NCBI GenBank assembly: GCA_947168625.1
Contig: CAMVMQ010000037.1
Location: 1-7,981 of the forward strand
From: an uncultured Caryophanales bacterium
GTDB taxonomy: Bacteria > Bacillota_I > Bacilli_A > RF39 > UBA660
Direction: 5' to 3'
DNA length: 7,981 nucleotides
In this document: in pieces, positions 1 through 5,461 of the stretch
How positions within the stretch are numbered: the first letter of the stretch is position 1
Layout: each line of letters opens with the position of its first letter
Position numbers and translations under genes: made by a program
Notes under the pieces: generated by a model
The model's database searches: none
Seen by the model: the letters and a program-made list of their open reading frames with translations, nothing else
Told to the model about the DNA's origin: nothing

Positions 1-301
1 ATGTAATTGTGAATATATCCAGTAAAAAAAGAGTACTTAAACTCCTCTTTATTAAATTATTTCTTTTACTAATTCAAAATACTTTTTTTCCTTCATTTAG
101 ACTTTTTAATAACTTATTTTTATATATTTTCATTTATAACGATATCTAAGTAACTTTTTTTCTTATGTATTTTTATATAAATCTCATTCTTTTTTTTATT
201 ATCTGTATATATGTAATTTTAGCAAAAAGTCGGAGATTGCTATAATCAAGTATTTTTCTCTTTTTTCAAAAAATATTCTTTGCGATTTAAATTAATTCAT
301 T
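1..301. other. AT-rich region without a supported gene
   Basis: No convincing coding region is visible on either strand; stops are dense and the few ATG-started frames are under 20 codons and lack ribosome sites. The stretch is extremely AT-rich with long T runs. It holds a weak hairpin near 28-50 and a 6-bp inverted repeat (TAGCAA at 220-225, TTGCTA at 237-242). A TGCTATAAT string at 238-246 looks like an extended -10 on the plus strand but has no good -35 and no gene behind it. This is probably the 3' flank of the minus-strand gene at 302-841 plus decayed intergenic DNA. Confidence 0.6.
24..50 (-). terminator. Possible weak terminator
   Basis: On the minus strand a short AT-rich hairpin (AAAGAG pairing with CTCTTT, or GAGT with ACTC inside it) is followed by seven T residues (plus positions 24-30). 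It could end transcripts from the phosphatase gene at 302-841, but it lies about 250 bases beyond that stop and the stem is weak. On the plus strand it could equally end a gene lying left of the window. Confidence 0.3.
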
Positions 302-841
302 CTAGCTTTTATTCTCGGATAAATATATATAATCTTGATAATATTTTTCAATTGTCTTTTTATTGAATGGGTCGTCTTTTTTACGTACAATGTCAATTAA
401 ATTACCTAATTCATATTTTAATATAAAATCTAATCTACTTGAATAATGCATTTGTTTTTTGTGGTATTGATACTCCATTCTATCAAGTATTTTAAAGCTT
501 CCATTAGGAAATATTTTTAGATCTAAGTCATAATCTATAAATTTAATTGTATTTTCGTCAATTACATAAGGTGTTGCTATATTGCATTTAAAATATATTC
601 CATGATTTTTTAACTGGCCTATTATGTTAAACCATCGATCCTTAAAGAAAAACCATATTTGTGGTTCTTTTGTTTTCCATACTGATCCATCAGAGTTTAC
701 TACCGTTGTTTCATTATTTCCACACACAATATAATTTTCTCTTATATCTAATACAACAGCTTCATCCCATTGACGATGTACTCTTCCATTATGTTTATAA
801 CAATGTATTTCTAATCTATCTCCAACTTTAATATTATCCAT
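302..841 (-). CDS. ygaC: Nucleoside tri/diphosphatase, DUF402 (YgaC/Ntdp family)
   Basis: This 179-residue protein matches in length and layout the DUF402 phosphatases of Firmicutes (B. subtilis YgaC, S. aureus SA1684), soluble metal-dependent enzymes that hydrolyse nucleoside tri- and diphosphates. The family signature is intact. It has SYKH-like CYKHNGRVHR near residues 14-23 with the putative proton-donor Arg23, CN at 86-87, FIDYDLDLKIFPNG at 101-114 with Asp103, Asp105 and Asp107, and LDRMEY at 119-124 with Asp120 and Glu123. These are the expected metal-site positions as I recall them for the S. aureus enzyme, and they align without gaps. The ATG at 841 is preceded by AAGGTG with about six bases of spacing. 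The gene diverges from the sortase gene and has its own promoter, so it is probably monocistronic. Family assignment is firm; the physiological substrate is not shown by sequence. Confidence 0.92.
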   Translation of the reverse strand: MDNIKVGDRLEIHCYKHNGRVHRQWDEAVVLDIRENYIVCGNNETTVVNSDGSVWKTKEPQIWFFFKDRWFNIIGQLKNHGIYFKCNIATPYVIDENTIKFIDYDLDLKIFPNGSFKILDRMEYQYHKKQMHYSSRLDFILKYELGNLIDIVRKKDDPFNKKTIEKYYQDYIYLSENKS

Positions 842-865
842 GTATTACACCTTCGTTCTGGAGTT

Positions 866-894
866 ATTATATAATATTTTTTTATTATTTACAA
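866..894 (-). promoter_or_regulatory. Predicted SigA promoter of the DUF402 phosphatase gene
   Basis: On the minus strand TTGTAA (889-894) and TATAAT (866-871) are separated by 17 bases. Transcription would start near 859, leaving a leader of about 18 nucleotides that holds just the ribosome site. The -10 is perfect and the -35 matches four of six consensus bases. Confidence 0.55.
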
Positions 895-922
895 GATATA
901 GTTATACTTTTGAAATTAATTA

Positions 923-931
923 TGCTATAAT
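923..931 (+). promoter_or_regulatory. Predicted extended -10 promoter of the sortase gene
   Basis: TGCTATAAT is a perfect extended -10 element. No good -35 is seen at 16-18 bases upstream, which is tolerated by extended -10 promoters. The start would fall near 938, giving a leader of about 20 bases containing the strong ribosome site AAAGGAGGTG (945-954), the best in the window. Confidence 0.5.
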
Positions 932-958
932 TAAATAAGAGAATAAAGGAGGTGTTCA

Positions 959-1972
959 ATGGAGTTTTTTAAGTTATTCTATTTAGGTCTCAAAACTATC
1001 TATAAAGCTATTAATAAATTTATTTGGTTTTTTGTTTTGGGTGTTTATAGCATTATTACTATTTTTCCAAAGAGCATTATTTCTTTATTTACGAAAAGGG
1101 AAAACAGTGACTCAAAGATACTAGATAATAAGAAAGTATCTAATATTATGCTTATACTTTCAGTAGCTGTTTACCTTATATCAGTATTCTTTATTAGTAG
1201 ATGGTATGTTCAAGGTTTAAAGATTAAATATTTGACGAAAAGTATTATTGAAACAACAGAAATAATTGAAAATGAGGAAAAAGAAGAAATAGTTGAGGCA
1301 CCTGTTGAAGAGCCAGCTGAAGAGCCAACTGAGGAACCAACTGAAGTACCTAGTCAACCTGTCTACTATCCAAATGATTATTGGGATTATATGAATGTTC
1401 CTTTTATGAATGTTAATTTTAATCAACTTTTAAGTAAAAATTCTGATACAGTTGGTTGGATTAAAATTGATGGGACAAAGGTTAATTATCCAGTTGTCCA
1501 AACATCTAATAATGATTATTATCTAAGTCATGCTTTCAACAAAAGTAGAAATGCTGGTGGTTGGATATTTGCTGATTATCGTGTTGACTTCGAAGAATTT
1601 GGTAAACATACAATTATTTATGGACATAATATGAATAATAAAACTATGTTTGGTTCTGTACCACAAATGTTATATAATAGTTACTTAAATCATAGCTCTG
1701 ATAAATATATTAAGATATCTACTCCTACTTGTAATACTGTTTGGAAACTATTTTCCATTTATACTATTGAACCTGAAACTTATTATTTAAAGACTAATTT
1801 TAAAAATTATTCTTTTGAAGAATTTATCAATACAATAAAAGGTAGAAGTATCTATAATTTTGGTATTGACGTTACGCCTAATGATAAAATACTTACTTTG
1901 TCTACTTGTGATAATACTGGCACTAAAAGAGTGGCTGTTCATGCTAAAATGATTAATATTGAATATAAATAA
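959..1972 (+). CDS. Class B sortase with long membrane N-terminus
   Basis: Membrane transpeptidase that cuts a sorting signal on surface proteins and joins them to a cell-wall or pilin amine. The C-terminal half (about residues 160-337) is a class B sortase domain. NSDTVGWIKIDGTKVNYPVV (161-180) is the typical class B entry; catalytic His223 sits in IIYGHNM, Cys317 in LSTCD, and Arg324 in TKRVAVHAK. The first 160 residues are unusual: two hydrophobic segments (about 21-45 and 62-83) are followed by an acidic linker with tandem EEP repeats (113-131). Typical class B sortases are about 240-250 residues with one N-terminal anchor, so at 337 residues this is long. No sorting-signal protein lies in the window, so the substrate is unknown. 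A strong AAAGGAGGTG site six bases from ATG fixes the start. The class is confident; a specific srtB function in haem uptake is not supported by context. Confidence 0.93.
   Translation: MEFFKLFYLGLKTIYKAINKFIWFFVLGVYSIITIFPKSIISLFTKRENSDSKILDNKKVSNIMLILSVAVYLISVFFISRWYVQGLKIKYLTKSIIETTEIIENEEKEEIVEAPVEEPAEEPTEEPTEVPSQPVYYPNDYWDYMNVPFMNVNFNQLLSKNSDTVGWIKIDGTKVNYPVVQTSNNDYYLSHAFNKSRNAGGWIFADYRVDFEEFGKHTIIYGHNMNNKTMFGSVPQMLYNSYLNHSSDKYIKISTPTCNTVWKLFSIYTIEPETYYLKTNFKNYSFEEFINTIKGRSIYNFGIDVTPNDKILTLSTCDNTGTKRVAVHAKMINIEYK
1304..1351 (+). repeat. Four tandem 12-base repeats in the sortase linker
   Basis: Four consecutive 12-base units begin at 1304, 1316, 1328 and 1340 and encode VEEP, AEEP, TEEP and TEVP. 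The first two units differ at two bases (GTT to GCT changes only one), the later ones by a few more, so this is a real but drifting tandem array. It lies in the extracytoplasmic linker between the membrane segments and the sortase domain, where unit number could change tether length. Confidence 0.8.
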
Positions 1973-1995
1973 AATCAAGAATTTTTCTTGATTTT
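1971..1995. terminator. Bidirectional terminator shared by sortase and yidD
   Basis: AAAATCAAG (1971-1979) pairs perfectly with CTTGATTTT (1987-1995), and two more A-T pairs can close the loop, giving up to 11 bp. The stem ends in a T run on both strands. It overlaps the sortase stop codon by two bases and includes the last codons and stop of yidD, so one hairpin serves both convergent genes, whose stop codons are two bases apart. Confidence 0.8.
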
Positions 1996-2208
1996 ATTTG
2001 GTACAGGATCATATTGATAGATCTTTTTACTAAACGGATTACATTTTAATATTCTTCTTATTCCTAAGTATAACCCTTTGATAATACCATGTATATTAAC
2101 AGCTTCAATCATGTAATTAGAACATGTGGGAATAAATTTACAACTATCATGTGATTTAAAGGGAATACTTTGGTATTTCTTTATCAATTTTATTATTATC
2201 TTCTTCAT
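1975..2208 (-). CDS. yidD: Membrane protein insertion efficiency factor YidD
   Basis: Small (77 residue) peripheral membrane protein of the YidD/DUF37 family, which assists YidC-dependent insertion of inner-membrane proteins. The family core is clear: a basic amphipathic N-terminus (residues 1-20), CKFIPTCSNYMIEAV (23-37), then GIIKGLYLGIRRILKCNPF (41-59), and YDPVP (66-70). Conserved Cys23, Cys29 and Cys56 are present. In most Firmicutes yidD is about 70-90 residues, so this is full length. It is away from the usual rnpA-yidC-rpmH cluster. There is no Shine-Dalgarno site before the ATG, and a promoter lies so close that the mRNA may be leaderless. The gene ends at a TGA, the only TGA stop seen in the window. 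Confidence 0.94.
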   Translation of the reverse strand: MKKIIIKLIKKYQSIPFKSHDSCKFIPTCSNYMIEAVNIHGIIKGLYLGIRRILKCNPFSKKIYQYDPVPNKIKKNS

Positions 2209-2217
2209 TTCAAAAGT

Positions 2218-2246
2218 ATTTTATCATATTATTTAGACTTTTTCAA
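2218..2246 (-). promoter_or_regulatory. Predicted SigA promoter of yidD, leaderless or nearly so
   Basis: On the minus strand TTGAAA (2241-2246), a 17-base spacer and TAAAAT (2218-2223) form a good SigA promoter, with TG one base before the -10. Seven to nine bases after the -10 is already the yidD ATG (2206-2208), so the predicted transcript begins about 0-3 bases before the start codon. The -35 lies just past the stop codon of the upstream ABC gene. Confidence 0.5.
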
Positions 2247-2247
2247 A

Positions 2248-3174
2248 TTATTTTGTTTTTGCTTCATTAGTTATTTTATTTAATCTTCTTAGTGATACAA
2301 TAAAGCTTTGATAGTCTGCTGTAATAGTACCAAGTACATCAAAGTTAGCAATTATTTTTTCGTAATAACTATATATTAAAAGAATAGTACCTATTTCAAT
2401 ATTACCAATACTAACTAGATAAACTGCATAAGCAATTACTAGATATTTTGATGTTTCAATAAAACCTAATACAGTATATATTAATTTTTGAATAGTGACA
2501 TTATATTTTAAATTAGCTCTAAGATATGTTTTGTTATCTTTATTAAAAATACTAATAATACTACTTGTATTATTTTTCTTGTTTATTATTGATGAATATA
2601 ATTTATGTAACATAATTGTTTTATTATCTAATGATACTTTTCTTTTAATATTTAATTCTTGAACTGTTTTGCCATATTTTATATAAGTAAATAACATTAT
2701 AAAAGAAACAATAATAGTAAAAATAAAGATAATAAGGTTAAAGCTTAAGAAATAGGAATAAATAATTAGAAATTCTATTGCTTGGAAGATTCTTGTTATG
2801 AGATTAACAAGGAAATTGCATATTATATCAGTATCATTATTTAGAATATTAGTGTATTCTCCAAGATTAATATTACTAATATTTTTTGTTTTGGATGTTG
2901 TAATTCCTGTATATTCTGCATATATTTTGTTATAAAAAAGGTACCATGATTTTTGATTTAGATATGACCATAAGTAATAAAATATGGAAAGAAGAGTTGT
3001 TATGATAATTAAATAATATCCTACTCTATAGTTCTTTTCTGTTACTTCATTAATAGTATTACTCCAAAAAACAGGAATAATTAATGCGAGGGATTGAATA
3101 AAAAGAGAAGTAATCACTTTATAGATTACTTCTTTCTTAGCACTTTTTAATATTTTTTTTGTTTCAAGAAACAT
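2248..3174 (-). CDS. ABC exporter-type six-helix transmembrane protein lacking an ATPase domain
   Basis: A 308-residue membrane protein resembling the transmembrane half of type I ABC exporters. Hydrophobic segments lie near residues 17-36, 52-71, 118-140, 145-166, 232-255 and 258-275. GEYTNILNNDTDIICNFL (105-122) matches the exporter coupling-loop pattern in which Asn/Asp residues follow a G-x-x-x-N/S motif, and the end (VSLRRLNKI, 293-301) is exactly where the linker to the nucleotide-binding domain normally begins. The protein then stops; no Walker A, signature or Walker B motif is present here, and only 39 bases separate the stop from yidD. AAAGGAG inside the last pduL codons serves its ATG, which is two bases after the pduL stop, so the two are translationally coupled. 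It could be a true stand-alone transmembrane protein, work with an ATPase encoded elsewhere, or be a decayed exporter. Substrate unknown. Confidence 0.75.
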   Translation of the reverse strand: MFLETKKILKSAKKEVIYKVITSLFIQSLALIIPVFWSNTINEVTEKNYRVGYYLIIITTLLSIFYYLWSYLNQKSWYLFYNKIYAEYTGITTSKTKNISNINLGEYTNILNNDTDIICNFLVNLITRIFQAIEFLIIYSYFLSFNLIIFIFTIIVSFIMLFTYIKYGKTVQELNIKRKVSLDNKTIMLHKLYSSIINKKNNTSSIISIFNKDNKTYLRANLKYNVTIQKLIYTVLGFIETSKYLVIAYAVYLVSIGNIEIGTILLIYSYYEKIIANFDVLGTITADYQSFIVSLRRLNKITNEAKTK

Positions 3175-3176
3175 AA

Positions 3177-3731
3177 CTACTCCTTTCTTAGAATAACTAT
3201 GCCTCCATTTTCAATATTGTTTTTTATCGCATCATCTTTATTAATATGAAAAGCTAGTGCATAGTTATCTCCAATCTTAATATGAATGTTATTCAACATA
3301 AGATTATTGTATTTTACTGATACTATTTCATCATCTTTGAAATTTTTGGCATCTCTAGTATTAATATGGATGTGTCTATTAGCTATTATACATGAATTTT
3401 CTTTTGTTATTTCTCCTTTGGGACCAATTATAGTTATTGTTTCAGAGCCTTCTAAATTACCAGAGTTACGAACTGGCGGATTGATTCCAAAATACTCTTT
3501 ATCACTTTCTAAAACTTCTACTTGTGTATAGTTTCTTACTGGTCCCACTATTCTTACATATTCTTTCATATTCTTAGGTGTTTTTAATGTTACAGTTTCA
3601 ACTGTGGCAAATTGTCCTGGTTGATCAAGATAGTTTCTAGGAGTCAATTCATAATTATCTCCGAATAATATATTTAAGTCATCTTGTGTTAGATGAACAT
3701 GTCTATTTGTTACTCCCACTTTTACTTCCAC
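3177..3731 (-). CDS. pduL: Phosphate propanoyl/acetyltransferase PduL
   Basis: Zinc-dependent phosphotransacylase that interconverts acyl-CoA and acyl-phosphate, an alternative to Pta in acetate or propionate formation. The two repeated beta-barrel halves are visible: VGVTNRHVHLTQDDL (5-19) and IIANRHIHINTRDA (115-128). Zinc ligands are the RHVH and RHIH histidines (His11, His13, His120, His122), with a further conserved His162 in ALAFHIN. PPVRNSGNLEG (85-95) with Arg88 is the substrate-phosphate region. The protein starts directly with the catalytic domain, with no N-terminal encapsulation helix, and no microcompartment shell genes are near, so it is inferred to be cytosolic and to act in fermentation. 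The start is GTG (3729-3731), five bases after AAGGTGA. It is the first gene of a pair with the ABC transmembrane protein. No acetate kinase is nearby. Confidence 0.93.
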   Translation of the reverse strand: MEVKVGVTNRHVHLTQDDLNILFGDNYELTPRNYLDQPGQFATVETVTLKTPKNMKEYVRIVGPVRNYTQVEVLESDKEYFGINPPVRNSGNLEGSETITIIGPKGEITKENSCIIANRHIHINTRDAKNFKDDEIVSVKYNNLMLNNIHIKIGDNYALAFHINKDDAIKNNIENGGIVILRKE

Positions 3732-3749
3732 TATATCACCTTCATTTTT

Positions 3750-3778
3750 ATTATACTTATTATTTTATTAAAAGTAAA
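3750..3778 (-). promoter_or_regulatory. Predicted SigA promoter of pduL
   Basis: On the minus strand TTTACT (3773-3778), a 17-base spacer and a perfect TATAAT (3750-3755). The leader would be short, holding the AAGGTGA ribosome site and a chance four-codon ATG frame that ends at the pduL GTG. The 3791-3825 inverted repeat lies just upstream of the -35, a natural place for a regulator. Confidence 0.5.
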
Positions 3779-3790
3779 TTGTTGACACTT

Positions 3791-3825
3791 ATATTTGACG
3801 ATATTTTTGTAATAATGTCAAATAT
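3791..3825. promoter_or_regulatory. Inverted repeat between pduL and gerQ, possible operator
   Basis: ATATTTGAC (3791-3799) and GTCAAATAT (3817-3825) form a perfect 9-bp inverted repeat around a 17-base centre, in the middle of the divergent 122-base intergenic region. Each arm contains TTGAC, so on both strands a -35-like TTGAC(A/G) is followed 17 bases later by TCAAAT. It could be a two-site operator or overlapping facing promoters. It is not followed by a T run, so it is not a terminator. A second TTGACA lies at 3782-3787. Confidence 0.45.
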
Positions 3826-3853
3826 TTAACATAGTATTAAATGGTGATATGAA

Positions 3854-4183
3854 ATGAATGAAAAAGGCTATTATCAAAATCCTATTTTCCCTGGACTTGA
3901 ACAATTTAATAATGCTATACCTGACTATGAAAGCGCAACATATTTATCTTCTAGCGATGGAAATATTGATTTAAAAAGATTATTAGACCTTAATAAAAAG
4001 AAAAAGGCTAAGTTTTATATTGTTATTCCATCTGCTAAAGAAGATGTAACTATCGATGGTATTTTAGAAGAAACTGGAATAGATTATATAATTGTATCTA
4101 GTCCATCAAATGGTTTTTGGAATATTATTCCAAAAAAATATCTTGCCTATGTGTCTTTCGATGAAAAGATAAATCTTAAGTAA
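3854..4183 (+). CDS. gerQ: GerQ-like spore coat protein
   Basis: A 109-residue protein whose C-terminal 75 residues follow the GerQ (B. subtilis YwdL) coat protein pattern: a short hydrophobic helix with Lys (IDLKRLLDLNKKKKAKFYIV, 38-57), then ILEETGIDYIIVSSP (70-84), and the typical close FWNIIPKKYLAYVSFDEKI (88-106). In B. subtilis GerQ sits in the coat, is cross-linked by a transglutaminase through N-terminal lysines and is needed for the lytic enzyme CwlJ during germination. Here the N-terminal extension is only about 30 residues against roughly 100 in B. subtilis, and carries one Lys (Lys4). No cwlJ is nearby. The ribosome site is GGTGAT, five bases from ATG. B. subtilis gerQ and ung both belong to the ywd gene cluster, so closeness to ung here looks like old synteny. 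Family likely; function inferred. Confidence 0.75.
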   Translation: MNEKGYYQNPIFPGLEQFNNAIPDYESATYLSSSDGNIDLKRLLDLNKKKKAKFYIVIPSAKEDVTIDGILEETGIDYIIVSSPSNGFWNIIPKKYLAYVSFDEKINLK

Positions 4184-4187
4184 ATTA

Positions 4188-4216
4188 TTGAAAAGATAAT
4201 TTTTATTTGATATAAT
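4188..4216 (+). promoter_or_regulatory. Predicted SigA promoter of the LemA-family gene
   Basis: TTGAAA (4188-4193), a 17-base spacer and TATAAT (4211-4216) with TG one base before the -10: the best promoter in the window. Transcription would start near A4223, leaving about 14 bases before GTG4237. The -35 lies just after the gerQ stop, so this gene can be expressed outside sporulation, independently of gerQ. Confidence 0.65.
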
Positions 4217-4236
4217 TATTTTAGGATGTGGTAAGT

Positions 4237-4785
4237 GTGGAAATTTTATTAATTGTAATTTTAGTTATTATATTAATTATCTGTTCTTTAGCAATTTTTT
4301 ATGCCAGTGTTTATAATAAATTTCAGGAATATATAATTAAAATAAATGAAGTGGAAAGTATCATTGATAATAATTTGCGTAAAAAGTATGATTTAATTAA
4401 CCGTGCTATTCCTATTATTAAAAGTTCTATTCCAAAAGAAAAGCAAATATTTGGTGAGATTGTTAAATTAAGAAGCAGAAAGTTAAGCAATTTCGAGCTT
4501 TTTAGAATTCTAATTAATGCTTCAGGAGAACTTAATTCTTTAGCTAGTGAATATCCAATAATTAATGAGAGTGAAGAGATAAAAAAAATACAAAGTAGCA
4601 TTGTTTCAATAGATAATACTATTGATGAGTCTACTTTGTATTATAATGAGAATATTTCGATTTATAATTCTCTGATAAAAAGATTTCCTTCTAATATTGT
4701 AGCTACTCTTTCTAAATATAAAGAAAAACTTTTCTTTGATAGAAAAGATATGAGTGATGAAGACTATAATGATTTCAAGTTATAG
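4237..4785 (+). CDS. LemA-family membrane protein
   Basis: A single N-terminal membrane helix (about residues 2-23) is followed by a helical domain of the LemA family. Signature segments are LRKKYDLINRAIPIIK (47-62), an acidic helical hairpin, LASEYPIINESEEI (102-115), and YNENISIYNSLIKRFPSNIV (136-155). Length (182) is normal for the family. LemA proteins have an exposed N-terminus and helical bundle on the membrane; the biochemical role is not established. I chose GTG4237 because the in-frame GTG at 4228 would leave one base between AGGA and the start and only five bases of leader; 4237 gives AGGA/GTGGT usable spacing. The last codons form the terminator hairpin. It is converged upon by ung, six bases away. 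Usual partners such as HtpX or TPM-domain proteins are absent. Confidence 0.85.
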   Translation: MEILLIVILVIILIICSLAIFYASVYNKFQEYIIKINEVESIIDNNLRKKYDLINRAIPIIKSSIPKEKQIFGEIVKLRSRKLSNFELFRILINASGELNSLASEYPIINESEEIKKIQSSIVSIDNTIDESTLYYNENISIYNSLIKRFPSNIVATLSKYKEKLFFDRKDMSDEDYNDFKL

Positions 4786-4793
4786 TCTTTTTT
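4760..4793 (+). terminator. Intrinsic terminator of the LemA-family gene
   Basis: AAGACTATAA (4760-4769) pairs perfectly with TTATAGTCTT (4780-4789) around a 10-base loop and runs into six T residues. The stem includes the LemA stop codon TAG (4783-4785). There is no matching T run on the other strand, so it does not clearly end the ung transcript. Confidence 0.88.
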
Positions 4794-5460
4794 ATTTAAC
4801 ATTAAAATCTATCTCTTTAAGATTATTTTTCTTTAAAAAAGTGTTTGTTTTAGAAAATGGTTTACTCCCAAAGAAGCCATAATTACAAGAAAATGGTGAA
4901 GGATGTGAGGATTCAATTACCAAATGTTTTGGATTTGTTATAAGCTTTTTTTTGCTTTTAGCAAAATTTCCCCATAAGATAAAAACAACAGGAGTGTTTT
5001 TTTTATTTACTTTACTTATAATAGCATCAGTAAATGTTTCCCAACCAATGTTTTTATGAGAAGCTGGTTTATCTTTTTCTACTGTCAATACAGAATTAAG
5101 AAGTAGAACTCCTTCTTTGGCCCAGCAAGTCAAGTCACCAGTGTTAGGTATTTCTATTCCTAAATCATTATTTAATTCTTTATAGATGTTTTTAAGAGAT
5201 GGAGGAAGATTTATACCATTATTAACTGAAAATGCTAGCCCATTTGCCTCTCCTAGTCCATGATACGGATCTTGTCCTAGAATCACTGCTTTAACTTCAT
5301 CGTAATCAGTTAGAGATAGAGCTCTTAATATATAGTTTTTAGGTGGAAAGATATTTTTTTCTTTATAGGCTTTATTTATATACTGAATAGTTTTAATAAA
5401 GTATTCTTTGTGATATTCTTCTTCTAATACTTCATCCCATTTATTTCCTACTAAGTACAT
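4792..5460 (-). CDS. ung: Uracil-DNA glycosylase, family 1
   Basis: Removes uracil from DNA to begin base-excision repair in the cytoplasm. The 222-residue length is typical. Motif A is GQDPYHGLGEANGLAFSV (62-79) with catalytic Asp64; LLLNSVLTVE (119-128) carries the uracil-recognising Asn122; motif B SHPSPFSCNYGFFGSKPFSK (185-204) carries His186. The DNA-intercalating residue, Leu in E. coli, is Phe190 here, as I recall for the B. subtilis enzyme. An in-frame GTG lies at 5467-5469, but ATG5458-5460 is preferred because AGGTGA sits five bases before it. That site is inside the last codons of the pilin-like gene, and just one base separates the pilin stop from this ATG, so ung is translationally coupled to it. 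The 3' end is six bases from the convergent LemA-family stop. Confidence 0.96.
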   Translation of the reverse strand: MYLVGNKWDEVLEEEYHKEYFIKTIQYINKAYKEKNIFPPKNYILRALSLTDYDEVKAVILGQDPYHGLGEANGLAFSVNNGINLPPSLKNIYKELNNDLGIEIPNTGDLTCWAKEGVLLLNSVLTVEKDKPASHKNIGWETFTDAIISKVNKKNTPVVFILWGNFAKSKKKLITNPKHLVIESSHPSPFSCNYGFFGSKPFSKTNTFLKKNNLKEIDFNVK

Positions 5461-5461
5461 A

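Noticed and set aside
1217..1426. Open frame on the minus strand opposite the sortase N-terminus
   Set aside because: It lies wholly antisense to a well-supported gene, its composition is the complement of the Glu-rich linker and it has no ribosome site.
1975..1977. TGA read as Trp (Mollicute code 4)
   Set aside because: YidD is already full length at this TGA, which lies inside a terminator; all Trp codons seen are TGG, and SigG points away from Mollicutes.
1787..1978. Open frame on the minus strand opposite the sortase C-terminus
   Set aside because: Antisense to the catalytic Cys/Arg region and overlapping the shared terminator; no family features.
3286..3531. Plus-strand open frame inside pduL
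   Set aside because: Antisense to conserved PduL sequence; low-complexity hydrophobic translation and no ribosome site.
3810..3837. SigE-like promoter for gerQ (TAATAAT, 13-base spacer, CATAGTAT)
   Set aside because: The -10 would put the transcript start at about 3844, inside the GGTGAT ribosome site, and the match is moderate; not strong enough to list although B. subtilis gerQ is SigE-controlled.
4184..4205. AT-only hairpin with T run after gerQ as a terminator
   Set aside because: Only five A-T pairs; not distinguishable from background in such AT-rich DNA.
4323..4601. Minus-strand open frame inside the LemA-family gene
   Set aside because: Antisense to LemA motifs, with no promoter or ribosome site.
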